DNA from: an uncultured Prevotella sp. | Lineage (GTDB): Bacteria > Bacteroidota > Bacteroidia > Bacteroidales > Bacteroidaceae | DNA length: 34,740 nt | Direction: 5' to 3' | Assembly (NCBI GenBank): GCA_900318395.1 | Contig: ONKL01000030.1 | Coordinates: 1 to 34,740, forward strand | Shown here: one piece after another, positions 8,269 to 16,185 of the stretch | Layout of the letters: the number at the start of each line of letters is the position of its first letter | Position numbering within the stretch: the first letter of the stretch is position 1 | Made by a program: the position numbers and the translations under genes | Notes under the pieces: generated by a model | Seen by the model: only the letters and a program-made list of their open reading frames with translations | What the model was told of the DNA's origin: nothing | Database searches by the model: none

Positions 8269-8488
8269 TAAAAGTTATTCTACATTATATATGATTATTT
8301 GGAAGAAGTTGCGCAAGTTGATCGGAGGTAAGATGCAAGCAATTTTGCTCGTACATGGATGAATATTAGGTTTGTGTGGCTCATATTGATGTCTCTGCTT
8401 TAATTGCATCTTCCATTTTGATGATTATGCATGTTTTGAGTTTACAGCCTACTACATAATTTTCAAAGTTTCGTTCATATTGAGTTTC

Positions 8489-8524
8489 ATAGGGGATGTA
8501 CTTTTTGTTGAGCACACCCCCTAT
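8489..8524. terminator. Hairpin between RiPP cluster and mobC, possible bidirectional terminator
   Basis: ATAGGGGATGT (8489-8499) pairs with ACACCCCCTAT (8514-8524), 10 of 11 bp, around a 14-nt loop. It sits 4 nt from the mobC stop, between convergent genes, where a shared terminator is expected. No long T-run is present on either strand. The rest of the gap (8269-8488) is AT-rich and holds no gene I can support. Confidence 0.5.
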
Positions 8525-8527
8525 AAA

Positions 8528-10531
8528 TCATTTCTTTATTAAATGTACTAAATCTGGATCTTCAGCGATACGTTTTAATTCATTAGCCACGATATCCTTA
8601 ACATCCTTTTTTATCTGGATATAGTTTTCTTTGACCATCTGATCCATATTGTCATTAACGTTCTCATCGGTGAAGTCTGTGATAACGGGGATTGGCTTGT
8701 ATGCTTTGGTCTCTTTGGAAACTTTCTCTGTATCGACAACTATTTCTGCATGAAAGATCTTCTGGTCAATACGCTCATCGAAATTGTCTGAGACGGCACC
8801 GACAAACATACCCTGTGTCAAGCCAGATATTTTGCTGGCAGGAATCAGACTGTCCATCTGCGTGTTGATGGAGGTGGAAGTATCTTGGCGATTGATTGTC
8901 ATGGACTGGCGTTTTTGAAGGACTTTGCCGAAACGCTCACTCAGAGTCTTAGCTGTTTCACCAACCACCTGACCACTGAAGATGTTGCCTACCGTATTCT
9001 GTACCACCTTTGCCTCCTTATCACCATAGTCACGAACTAACTGGCTGAAATCTTGAAAACCGAGACATACGGCAACCTTGTTGCTTCGTGCGGTGGCGAT
9101 GAGGTTGTCAAGTCCCTTGAAGTAGATGGTAGGTAACTCGTCAATGATGACTGAGGATTTGAGCATTCCCTTCTTATTGATGAGTTTGACGATACGGCTG
9201 TTATACAGACCGAGGGCTGCACCATAGATATTCTGACGGTCGGGATTATTGCCGACACACAGGATTTTCGGCTCCTTCGGATTGTTGATGTCGAGCGTGA
9301 ACTCACTGGCAGACATCACCCAATAAAGTTGAGGGGAAATCATTCGGGACAGAGGAATCTTGGCAGATGCTATCTGACCTTGTAACTGGTCTGCGGCACC
9401 TCCCTGCCATGCGTCGATGAACGGTGACATGTAGTTTTCAAGTTCTGGATAACTGGATAGAATCGGAAATATATCCTCGTATTTCTGATTCAAAAGTTCA
9501 ACGGCATGGGGGAATGTGCAATACTTACCATCCTCATAGAGACGGAGGAACCAAATTATGGCGGCAAACAGGATGATTGGTGATTCTACAAAGAAATCGC
9601 CTTGCTTCTGCACCCACGTTTTATTGAGGTTAAGCATGATAGTATATGCAGACTCATAGGCATCTGATATATCCGTCATGAAGTCTGGGTGAATGGGATT
9701 GCAGCGATGACTCCTGCGTGGGTCATCAAAGTTAATCACATAGAACTTGGGCTTCACTTTATAACTATCCATGTGATTCATTAGATGGTTGTAGGCAATC
9801 ATCGACAAGTCCGGATACTTGTAATCGTAACAATAGAGTGAATAGCCCTTTTCTATCTGCTGCTTGATGAAGTTGTTAACGATAGCATACGACTTACCAC
9901 TACCAGGAGTACCAAGTACAATAGTGGCACGGAAGGGATTGACCACGTTAATCCAACCCTTGTGCCACTTCTTTTTGTAGTAGAAGCGTGTAGGCAGATT
10001 GACAGAATACTCGTTCTCCATCAGACGGGTTTCCTGCATAAACGATTCGTTCTCGTTGTTGAATACGTCATCCATTAGATTGTTCTGAAGCAAACGGCTC
10101 ATCCACAGACCACCCATCAGCAGACCGATATAGCCGAGGGTCAGCGTCAGGACATACAGGGCTGTGCAGAACTCAAAGGGTAATGGCAGGTTAAGAATCC
10201 ACCAGTTGAGAAAAAACAGGATGAAGCCAATGGTCAGTGCTAAGCCAATGTGCTTCCAAGTAATCTTTTCCTCCTTCACGCCTTTCGTTCCCATGCACGA
10301 CAGGGCCAAGAGAAGAACAGAGAATAGTTTTGTGTAGAGCGTGGAATGAAACAGCCCTGCGGTACGGTTGAAGTTCATCATGATGCGGTCAACCACACCG
10401 ATGTTCAGGTGCCACTCCACGATACTGGCGTAGCAGTACCAATAGACGTTCATCACTACGAGAATAATACTCACGGCACGGAGAAAATCCATGATTTTCG
10501 CCAATGCCCTCAAATCATCTTCTTGTTGCAT
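8528..10531 (-). CDS. mobC: Type IV coupling protein (VirD4/TraG type)
   Basis: 667 residues. Transmembrane helices lie in the first ~150 residues (about 15-35, 65-80, 95-115 and 123-145), followed by the cytoplasmic ATPase with Walker A GTPGSGKS at 207-214 and Walker B SSVIIDELPT near residue 460, then GFQDFSQLVRDYG, typical of TraG/TraD coupling proteins. It docks the relaxase-DNA complex on the transfer channel and pumps DNA. In CTnDOT-like elements this gene is called mobC and follows mobA and mobB, as here. The stop is next to the cargo region, the usual insertion site of cargo in this family of elements. Confidence 0.92.
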   Translation of the reverse strand: MQQEDDLRALAKIMDFLRAVSIILVVMNVYWYCYASIVEWHLNIGVVDRIMMNFNRTAGLFHSTLYTKLFSVLLLALSCMGTKGVKEEKITWKHIGLALTIGFILFFLNWWILNLPLPFEFCTALYVLTLTLGYIGLLMGGLWMSRLLQNNLMDDVFNNENESFMQETRLMENEYSVNLPTRFYYKKKWHKGWINVVNPFRATIVLGTPGSGKSYAIVNNFIKQQIEKGYSLYCYDYKYPDLSMIAYNHLMNHMDSYKVKPKFYVINFDDPRRSHRCNPIHPDFMTDISDAYESAYTIMLNLNKTWVQKQGDFFVESPIILFAAIIWFLRLYEDGKYCTFPHAVELLNQKYEDIFPILSSYPELENYMSPFIDAWQGGAADQLQGQIASAKIPLSRMISPQLYWVMSASEFTLDINNPKEPKILCVGNNPDRQNIYGAALGLYNSRIVKLINKKGMLKSSVIIDELPTIYFKGLDNLIATARSNKVAVCLGFQDFSQLVRDYGDKEAKVVQNTVGNIFSGQVVGETAKTLSERFGKVLQKRQSMTINRQDTSTSINTQMDSLIPASKISGLTQGMFVGAVSDNFDERIDQKIFHAEIVVDTEKVSKETKAYKPIPVITDFTDENVNDNMDQMVKENYIQIKKDVKDIVANELKRIAEDPDLVHLIKK

Positions 10532-10571
10532 AATACATTTGAATTAAATTGGTGATACTATTGTTGTCTGA

Positions 10572-11873
10572 TTAAAGTCTTGGGCCACGACGCTTTTTCC
10601 TCTTGCGCTGCAACCTGCGACGGAATGCCTCTTCCTCCGCATCAGTGACAGGATTGTCAGTATTGAGGATGTCAAGAGCATCAAGGAATGATGCGAAACC
10701 GCCTTTGCTTTCGTCATGTCCCTGCCCATCATGAGAAGCAGATTGCTGATGTCCTTCTGCCGATATGCTGCCAGTACTCGGCTGTTCTTCCTGTTCTTCC
10801 TTTTCCTTGAAAGGAATCTGTTCCTCTGGCGGCGTATTGAAGTGCTGTTCGAGTGCATTGGCAGAGAAAGCCTTGCCCATACGGGAACCGTTGAGGACAC
10901 AATGGGTACGGTGGTCGATGAACGTTGCACCGTAGATCCTACCCTCATCCGTATAGCGGAAGACACAATCAACACCTTTCTCTTTGAGCATCCTGACAAA
11001 CTCGTCCTTGTCGTAAGTCCGTTTAAGTGCATACTTTAAGACTTTCTTGGTCGGCTCAGTCAGATTCCTGTCTTTGATATTCTTCTTCGAGAATGCAGTC
11101 TTTTTCTGCAATGCCTCATAGCCGACGGACTTGCCAAACAGGGATGACTTGAACGGATTGCCAACCTTATTGCCATTGGTATCAATGACTGAATAGACCA
11201 ACCCATTATAGTCCTCACCCCTGACATTGCCCCTAACTTCTTCGACAGTCAGATTGTAGAGCGACAGCAGCGCACGGAGTTCGCCAATGGTCTGAAACTG
11301 GTAGTCGTGAAAAACGGCCTTGACCGTATTGCCCACCTGCTTCTTGATGTCACCCTCGGAAGGATTGACTGGCGGGATGCGGTTGGACAGTCTTTCCTCT
11401 TCTCGCTTGTTGCCATGATGCAGTCCGTATCTCTGTTCAAAGTCCCTGATGATGGCAAGGCTTCTTCGTTTGGTGAAGTCGCTGTTAATGCGCTTGCCCT
11501 GCTCGTCCACACGGATGGAAACAATATGCAGATGATGGCGATCGATGTCCTCATGCTTGACGATGATATAAGGCTGGTCACCATATCCCATGCGCTGCAT
11601 ATACTCATGCGCCATCTGTGTCAGTTCCCCGTCCGTCAACCTGTCATCAGGATGGGGATTGAGCGAGATGTGGATGACAGGCTTTTCCGTCCGCATTTGT
11701 CTGGGCATTCGCTTTTCGAAATCTGCCAACACCTGTGCAACATCGGCCTTACCGTCACCGTTATTGAACACCTTGTTAGTGTCCAGCAACTGGCCTTTTC
11801 CCATATTCACCTTGTCGGCATTATACTTGATGGCACCGAAAAGGGAACTACCAATCGTTATCTTTGCAACCAT
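10572..11873 (-). CDS. mobB: MOBP-type relaxase
   Basis: 433 residues. The relaxase/mobilisation-nuclease domain occupies about residues 1-280, with the metal-binding HxDxxxxHxH motif at His107, Asp109, His114 and His116 (KHEDIDRHHLHIV) and a candidate catalytic Tyr17 in IKYNADKV. It should nick one strand at oriT, stay covalently bound and be led through the coupling protein. The C-terminal tail (about 340-433) is Glu/Gln/Ser-rich and ends in a very basic RRRLQRKRKKRR stretch likely to bind DNA. It overlaps mobA by 16 nt and precedes mobC by 40 nt, one minus-strand mobilisation operon. Confidence 0.93.
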   Translation of the reverse strand: MVAKITIGSSLFGAIKYNADKVNMGKGQLLDTNKVFNNGDGKADVAQVLADFEKRMPRQMRTEKPVIHISLNPHPDDRLTDGELTQMAHEYMQRMGYGDQPYIIVKHEDIDRHHLHIVSIRVDEQGKRINSDFTKRRSLAIIRDFEQRYGLHHGNKREEERLSNRIPPVNPSEGDIKKQVGNTVKAVFHDYQFQTIGELRALLSLYNLTVEEVRGNVRGEDYNGLVYSVIDTNGNKVGNPFKSSLFGKSVGYEALQKKTAFSKKNIKDRNLTEPTKKVLKYALKRTYDKDEFVRMLKEKGVDCVFRYTDEGRIYGATFIDHRTHCVLNGSRMGKAFSANALEQHFNTPPEEQIPFKEKEEQEEQPSTGSISAEGHQQSASHDGQGHDESKGGFASFLDALDILNTDNPVTDAEEEAFRRRLQRKRKKRRGPRL

Positions 11874-12280
11874 CGTTCTCTTGCCTCCTTTGCCAATGCC
11901 ACTATCTGCTGTCCCTGCTCCATCATCTGCCGAGTCATCGACTCCAGACGATAGAGCAAGGCCATTGCCTTCTTTTCAGAGAAATGGCTACGCAGTTCCT
12001 TTACCACCTGATTGTAGTTGACCGCCACACCCCGGAACTGAGCGTGGAATGATGACAGTTTTTCGTAGAAGTCAACCATTGTCTTATCGACTTTTACGAC
12101 CTTGAACGTCTCGCCAAAGACACGCGACTTGACGAAAACCGCCTTGGCATAGACTCCTGACTGCTCATAGAGCGTGAGGAACCTGGCCCATTCCATATCG
12201 TCGAAGCGTACCATGACACAGTGCGTCCGCTTGCTGTTCTTCGGGTATCGACCCGTCTTTCGTTTCTTGTTTTCTTCCAT
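11858..12280 (-). CDS. mobA: Relaxosome accessory protein, ribbon-helix-helix type
   Basis: 140 residues. A basic N-terminus (KKRKTGRYPKNSKR) precedes a beta strand and helices (CVMVRFDDMEWARFLTLYE) fitting a ribbon-helix-helix DNA-binding fold, and the segment VAVNYNQVVKELR is the counterpart of the GxNxNQ motif of MobC-like relaxosome proteins. It probably binds oriT just upstream of its own gene and helps the relaxase nick. First gene of the minus-strand mob operon, so it may also repress its own promoter. Called mobA in CTnDOT-type elements, although its fold is that of plasmid MobC. Confidence 0.82.
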   Translation of the reverse strand: MEENKKRKTGRYPKNSKRTHCVMVRFDDMEWARFLTLYEQSGVYAKAVFVKSRVFGETFKVVKVDKTMVDFYEKLSSFHAQFRGVAVNYNQVVKELRSHFSEKKAMALLYRLESMTRQMMEQGQQIVALAKEARERWLQR

Positions 12281-12660
12281 ATTATCTATGATACGTTACT
12301 ATCGCTTCTCCAAATCAGGGGATGACGACTTCGGAGTCAGACCCCAGCCCCCTGCAAGGGCAAGATGGGAGTTTCGTGGGTTACCCGAAACCTTTTGAGT
12401 AACTCAAAAGACATCTTGCTATGCTCCTGCGGGCATAAGTAATCCGCCTTGCGGACGGATTAGTCGCTTCAATAGACCAACATCGGTCGTAACCGATATA
12501 TTCTTCACCCACTGATTGGCATTTGCGGCTGCAAAGGTCTGCATTTCCGATGAGTCTTTTTCACACCTTTTTAAAACGGTGGTAAGAAAAAAGTTGGGTG
12601 GTGTCCTCAATGTCCCTGTTTCGATGGGACTTCCAGGGACACTTGCCTTGTTTATTTGGC
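12281..12660. other. Candidate origin of transfer (oriT), hairpin-rich
   Basis: Non-coding, between the divergent mob and tra operons. It carries a series of inverted repeats: a 21-nt imperfect palindrome GTTTCG..CGAAAC at 12371-12391; a 9-bp perfect palindrome CTTTTGAGT/ACTCAAAAG with 1-nt spacer (12392-12410); TAATCCG/CGGATTA (12440-12446, 12456-12462); ATCGGT/ACCGAT (12482-12487, 12492-12497); TGTCCCTG/CAGGGACA (12611-12618, 12634-12641). In CTnDOT-like elements oriT lies next to mobA, where this is. The nick site itself cannot be identified from sequence alone. Confidence 0.6.
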
Positions 12661-12686
12661 TGGTTGGCAAATTAGCCGTTCCTTTG
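12655..12686 (+). promoter_or_regulatory. Likely promoter of the tra operon
   Basis: TTTG (12655-12658), 20-nt gap, TTCCTTTG (12679-12686) followed by C. The -7 box differs from TAnnTTTG in one base. It points at traA and leaves a long leader of about 190 nt that contains the 8-bp tandem repeats. Confidence 0.5.
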
Positions 12687-12733
12687 CACCGTCAAAAGGC
12701 TTCTGAGCCAACTGGTCAGATGTAAAACTGCCC

Positions 12734-12789
12734 GAACATATGAATGTTTGTATGACTGAACATTTGAACGTTTGAATGTTTGAACAGAC
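12734..12789. repeat. Seven-unit 8-bp tandem repeat array upstream of traA
   Basis: Seven consecutive 8-mers in register: GAACATAT, GAATGTTT, GTATGACT, GAACATTT, GAACGTTT, GAATGTTT, GAACAGAC, consensus GAAYRTTT. The central four match best. It sits between the tra promoter and the ParA-like gene, so it could be a protein-binding array (iteron or parS-like) or a leader-RNA element. Its reverse complement resembles the 16-bp repeats before traC; 12768-12779 (ACGTTTGAATGT) is exactly complementary to 14166-14177. Confidence 0.7.
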
Positions 12790-12883
12790 GGTTATGAGCC
12801 TAATGAAACATATTCACGACTGGCAACATATAAAGTCGATCGTATGTGATAATGAACATAAGTTGAACCTATTAAATAAACAA

Positions 12884-13654
12884 ATGACTGAAAAAATGAA
12901 CAAGACAACATTCGTCGCGTTCTCCACACAAAAGGGAGGGGCTGGCAAGACAACGCTGACGGTGCTGATGGCAAGCTATCTGCACTATGTGAAGGGAATC
13001 AATGTTGGGGTCATTGACTGTGACTTCCCGCAGTACAGCATCGATGAGATGCGCAGACGCGACTTCAAGACCATTGAAGAGAATGAGCAGTTTCGCAAAC
13101 AGGCTTTCGACCAGTTCAAGCGCATCAAAAAGAAAGCCTACCCTGTGATTATGAGCCGTCCCGGGGATGCCATTGATGCTGCCAGAAGACTTCAGCAGAT
13201 GGAGAATGCCCCTGAGATTATCTTCTTTGACCTGCCTGGTACAATGGACAACGAGGGAGTGCTGAAAACGGTTGCCTCGATGGACTACATCTTCTGTCCG
13301 GCAATTGCGGACCGTGTAGTCATGCAGAGTTCCCTCGCATTTGCGAAGGCCATCAACGACCACATGATTACCACGGGCAGGACCAACATCAAGGGCCTGT
13401 ACTTCGTATGGAACATGGTGGACGGGCGTGAGAAGACGGGACTCTATGACATCTACGACAAAGTAATGGCGGAACTTGGCCTTTCTGCCCTGAAGACATT
13501 TGTCCCAGATAGTAAGCGATTCCGCAGGGAGGGTGAGAAGGAGGAAAACCGTCCGCTATTCCGTTCGACGCTGTTCCCGCCAGATAAGACGCTCATCAGA
13601 GGTAGCAACGTCAGGGAACTAACAGAAGAGGTGTTGGGAATCATTAACGGTTAA
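12884..13654 (+). CDS. traA: ParA/MinD-like ATPase TraA
   Basis: 256 residues from the ATG at 12884. The frame runs back to 12776, but family members begin a few residues before the P-loop and the upstream part overlaps the repeat array. The deviant Walker A KGGAGKTT lies at residues 17-24, with the A' motif VIDCDFPQYS near residue 47 and FFDLPGTMD near 110. ParA-type ATPases position DNA or protein complexes; in CTnDOT-like elements TraA is the first gene of the transfer operon. Its exact duty in transfer is unsettled. Its stop overlaps the region of the traB start by 1 nt (TAATG). Confidence 0.9.
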   Translation: MTEKMNKTTFVAFSTQKGGAGKTTLTVLMASYLHYVKGINVGVIDCDFPQYSIDEMRRRDFKTIEENEQFRKQAFDQFKRIKKKAYPVIMSRPGDAIDAARRLQQMENAPEIIFFDLPGTMDNEGVLKTVASMDYIFCPAIADRVVMQSSLAFAKAINDHMITTGRTNIKGLYFVWNMVDGREKTGLYDIYDKVMAELGLSALKTFVPDSKRFRREGEKEENRPLFRSTLFPPDKTLIRGSNVRELTEEVLGIING

Positions 13655-14118
13655 TGGCTATGGACAAGAATACCGTTCAAGAGGTTGACTTTCATGACAT
13701 CATCGAAGGCATCCGTCCTGATGCTCCGCCAGATCTGTCCCGGCAGAAAGAAAAAGAGGCTGCGGATGCCTTGCGGAATCAGGAGAATGTACAGAGACAT
13801 AAGAAGTCGAAACCGCCAAAATCAAAAGTGCGGAAAGATGACAGTCCTGACAACATCCCAGATGAAGAATGTTCCCCGGAGGAGTTCTTTCTGAGCCACT
13901 TCATCAATACGCCAATGATGAAAACGCTGGCAAGACAGGGGAAGATGGTGTATATGCGGCCTGAGTATCATGAGTGGATCCAGAGAATAATCAGTGTGAT
14001 AGGCAATAATCAGTTGAACATCTCGACCTACGTTGATAACATCTTCGCCCACCACTTCGAGGAGTTCGAGGAACCGATCAGGAAGCTGTACAATAAGAAC
14101 TATCATGATGTATATTAA
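13654..14118 (+). CDS. traB: TraB, DUF3408 family
   Basis: 154 residues. The N-terminal half is charged and probably disordered (basic stretch KKSKPPKSKVRKDD). The C-terminal half (residues about 85-150) has YMRPEYHEWIQRI followed by ISTYVDNIFAHHFEEFEEPI, the DUF3408 domain, which looks like a ribbon-helix-helix DNA-binding fold. Its start overlaps the traA stop, so the two are translationally coupled, as expected for a ParA-like protein with a ParB-like DNA-binding partner. That pairing is inference. Some databases would begin it at the second Met (residue 3). Confidence 0.85.
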   Translation: MAMDKNTVQEVDFHDIIEGIRPDAPPDLSRQKEKEAADALRNQENVQRHKKSKPPKSKVRKDDSPDNIPDEECSPEEFFLSHFINTPMMKTLARQGKMVYMRPEYHEWIQRIISVIGNNQLNISTYVDNIFAHHFEEFEEPIRKLYNKNYHDVY

Positions 14119-14122
14119 CTTT

Positions 14123-14202
14123 CAAGCGTATTAATGGCCAACCGTATCAACAATTAAATGTGTTAACATTCAAACGTATTAACAATCAAACGCAATGACA
14201 GC
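14123..14202. repeat. Five-unit 16-bp tandem repeat running into the traC start
   Basis: Units start at 14123, 14139, 14155, 14171 and 14187, exactly 16 bp apart; consensus CAAACGTATTAACAAT. Unit 4 equals the consensus, unit 2 has two differences, units 1, 3 and 5 more. The fifth unit contains the traC ATG (14195). The 11-mer GTATTAACAAT of unit 4 recurs at 15422-15432 before traE. It may be a binding array or a translation-enhancing A-rich leader. Confidence 0.7.
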
Positions 14203-14641
14203 ATTACAAATCATTTTGCTGCTGATATTATATGCTATAGTAACAGCAGAGACCTACCTTCTATGGAAAGGTCAGAAAACCAAATCACGTGTGCAGGTAT
14301 TGCAGAATGAAAATTCCCACATCGCCGTAAAAGCGGATGATGATGAAAGATTCCATCTGGCACCGCTGGGCAATCTCGACGAGGAATACATGAACCTGTT
14401 CTCCAATCCTCCGATGGATAAGGCTGCGCGACGTGGCAAGTCTGCCTATCTCCGTGATGCCTACCATGACCGTATCCGTTCCATCGTGAATGCCCTGAAC
14501 ATTGAGGACGTGAACATTTCCTCCTACGTGGACATGGTGCTGACAGACCACTTCATGCGGTACGAGTCCCAGATTGACCGTCTGCTCCAGAACAGTTTCA
14601 ATGGCACTCGTATAAAGCATGGCAAATGGCAACCATCGTAA
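14195..14641 (+). CDS. traC: TraC, membrane-anchored DUF3408 family protein
   Basis: 148 residues. An N-terminal hydrophobic helix (residues 3-22) anchors it in the inner membrane, followed by a linker and a DUF3408-type C-terminal domain (YLRDAYHDRIRSI, ISSYVDMVLTDHF) clearly homologous to the one in TraB. So the element has a soluble and a membrane-tethered copy of the same probable DNA-binding domain in tandem, which could link DNA to the transfer channel (inference). Its 3' end overlaps traD by 16 nt. Confidence 0.82.
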   Translation: MTALQIILLLILYAIVTAETYLLWKGQKTKSRVQVLQNENSHIAVKADDDERFHLAPLGNLDEEYMNLFSNPPMDKAARRGKSAYLRDAYHDRIRSIVNALNIEDVNISSYVDMVLTDHFMRYESQIDRLLQNSFNGTRIKHGKWQPS

Positions 14642-15315
14642 TCATTGGGATATTGGCCTTTATCGCCTATGAACTGGCTATATTCAATCACTATCAGAAG
14701 GAGCCTGCACATGGCGGGAAGCAAGCAAGTCCAGAAACAGAAGTGTCGCCTAAAGTAGAAGATTCGGACATCATCGGCAAAAGTTCCTTCAACATGAAGG
14801 CTGAGATGGAGCGAATGCGCCAAAGACAAGAAGAGGCTAAGCGAAAAGAGGCTATTGCAAGAGGCGAGGTGACAGAGGATGGCAAGGAGATTGCCAAGCC
14901 AGTGAACCCTGAGGACTGCGAATTTGAGCAGAAGAAGGTCTGGAAGCAGGTGCCAACGGAACAACTCAATGATCTGTTCGACGAACCTGACGAGCCTGAA
15001 GAACCTTATGCAGAAGGTGCCACGATAGATGACATCGACTTTGCCTTCAAGAATGTGGGCAGAAAGAATCTGTCTGAGGAAGAAGAACGTTCCGTAGTGA
15101 AGGTGTTCAAGGGGCTAGAGGGCACAGAACTGTTCGACACCGTCACCAAGGACTTCCCGCACATCGGTGACTGCATCAACGACTTATTTGACAAGTACGA
15201 GAACAAACCAATGGAGGATGCTGTTTCAGATAAGAATAACATAAAGGCAGAGCCGAAGGAAACGTTCTCTATCCCTGAGAGATTCGAGGATTTCAATATC
15301 CACGACTATGTATAA
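14626..15315 (+). CDS. traD: TraD, conjugation protein with N-terminal membrane helix
   Basis: 229 residues. One N-terminal transmembrane helix (residues 2-20), then a charged, coiled-coil-prone segment (MERMRQRQEEAKRKEA) and an acidic domain ending in RFEDFNIHDYV. It matches the position and layout of the CTnDOT TraD family (probably DUF4122), of unknown biochemical function. It overlaps traC by 16 nt and is followed by a 134-nt A-rich gap before traE, which includes the 11-mer shared with the traC leader. No catalytic motif is visible. Confidence 0.75.
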   Translation: MATIVIIGILAFIAYELAIFNHYQKEPAHGGKQASPETEVSPKVEDSDIIGKSSFNMKAEMERMRQRQEEAKRKEAIARGEVTEDGKEIAKPVNPEDCEFEQKKVWKQVPTEQLNDLFDEPDEPEEPYAEGATIDDIDFAFKNVGRKNLSEEEERSVVKVFKGLEGTELFDTVTKDFPHIGDCINDLFDKYENKPMEDAVSDKNNIKAEPKETFSIPERFEDFNIHDYV

Positions 15316-15449
15316 ACAGTAACGAATAAACGACAAGAAGAAAAATGAAACAGAGAGACTACGGATAGACGTGTGTTTCTACAACCACTGAATCCAACAA
15401 TTATCCAACCAATCAACAACAGTATTAACAATTAAAACGTAAACGAAAA

Positions 15450-15773
15450 ATGAAAATGAATGTAAAGAAGTTCGCTAACAAGAAGATCGTAGCATGTACA
15501 GCCCTCATTGCTGCCGCGACAACAACCGCAATGGCCCAGGGCAACGGCCTCGCTGGTATCAACGAGGCAACAAGCATGGTGACCTCGTACTTCGAGCCGG
15601 GCACCAAGCTCATCTATGCCATCGGTGCCGTCGTAGGACTCATTGGCGGCGTGAAGGTCTATGGCAAGTTCTCCAGTGGTGATCCCGACACCTCGAAGAC
15701 CGCTGCCTCGTGGTTCGGTGCCTGTATCTTCCTCATCGTGGCCGCTACCATCCTGCGCTCGTTCTTCCTCTAA
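15450..15773 (+). CDS. traE: TraE, VirB2-like pilin candidate (DUF4134)
   Basis: 107 residues. A signal sequence (residues 1 to about 30, ending TTTAMAQG) precedes two hydrophobic segments (about 51-66 and 88-107) separated by a short basic/polar loop (KVYGKFSSGDPDTSK). This is the layout of VirB2-type pilins, and it fits DUF4134 of Bacteroidetes conjugative elements. TraE probably forms the extracellular filament or a channel part. Followed 58 nt later by traF. Confidence 0.88.
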   Translation: MKMNVKKFANKKIVACTALIAAATTTAMAQGNGLAGINEATSMVTSYFEPGTKLIYAIGAVVGLIGGVKVYGKFSSGDPDTSKTAASWFGACIFLIVAATILRSFFL

Positions 15774-15831
15774 GCCTATATATAATAATAAGGTATAAGG
15801 AAGACAATAGTGAGTAATAATTGTCCGACCA

Positions 15832-16185
15832 ATGGCTGAGTACAACATCAACAAGGGTATCGGCCAGTCGGTTGAGTTCAAGGGGCTGAAGGCGCAGTAT
15901 CTCTTCATCTTCGCGGGCGGGCTGATTGCAGTCTTCGTCCTCTTCGTGGTCCTCTATCTCGCTGGCGTCAACCAGTGGGTGTGCATCGGTACGGGTGTCG
16001 TGTCTGCCTCCGTCCTGGTCTGGCAGACCTTCGCCCTCAACCGACGCTATGGGGAGCACGGTCTGATGAAGCGGCTATCAAACAGACAGCATCCCCGTTT
16101 CCTGATCAACCGACGCAAGCCGTACCTGATTATCAAAAACAAGTGTAACGACAATGAGGAATACGCTGAAAGCAACGACTATTGA
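15832..16185 (+). CDS. traF: TraF, VirB3-like inner-membrane protein (DUF4133)
   Basis: 117 residues. The N-terminal INKGIGQSVEFKGLKAQY is characteristic of DUF4133, followed by two transmembrane helices (about 22-45 and 50-65) and a basic cytoplasmic tail (RRYGEHGLMKRLSNRQHPRF). VirB3-like proteins bind the VirB4 ATPase at the inner membrane; here the next gene is exactly that ATPase, overlapping by 32 nt, so the two are translationally coupled. Confidence 0.9.
   Translation: MAEYNINKGIGQSVEFKGLKAQYLFIFAGGLIAVFVLFVVLYLAGVNQWVCIGTGVVSASVLVWQTFALNRRYGEHGLMKRLSNRQHPRFLINRRKPYLIIKNKCNDNEEYAESNDY

Noticed and set aside
8291-8362. 23-codon frame containing LIGGK after the RiPP genes, possible second precursor
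   Set aside because: Too short, no leader pattern before the GG and no cysteine core; most likely chance.
11307-11954. 215-codon plus-strand frame opposite mobB
   Set aside because: Antisense to the relaxase, whose metal-binding motif is intact; no domain in the antisense product.
12419-12670. 83-codon minus-strand frame in the oriT candidate
   Set aside because: Covers several palindromes and has no family-like sequence; the region is better explained as oriT.
12776-12883. 36-codon N-terminal extension of traA
   Set aside because: It overlaps the tandem repeats and places the P-loop far from the N-terminus, unlike ParA relatives; the ATG at 12884 is preferred.
14123-14202. 16-bp repeats considered as a CRISPR array
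   Set aside because: Repeats are directly adjacent with no spacers, and no cas genes are present.
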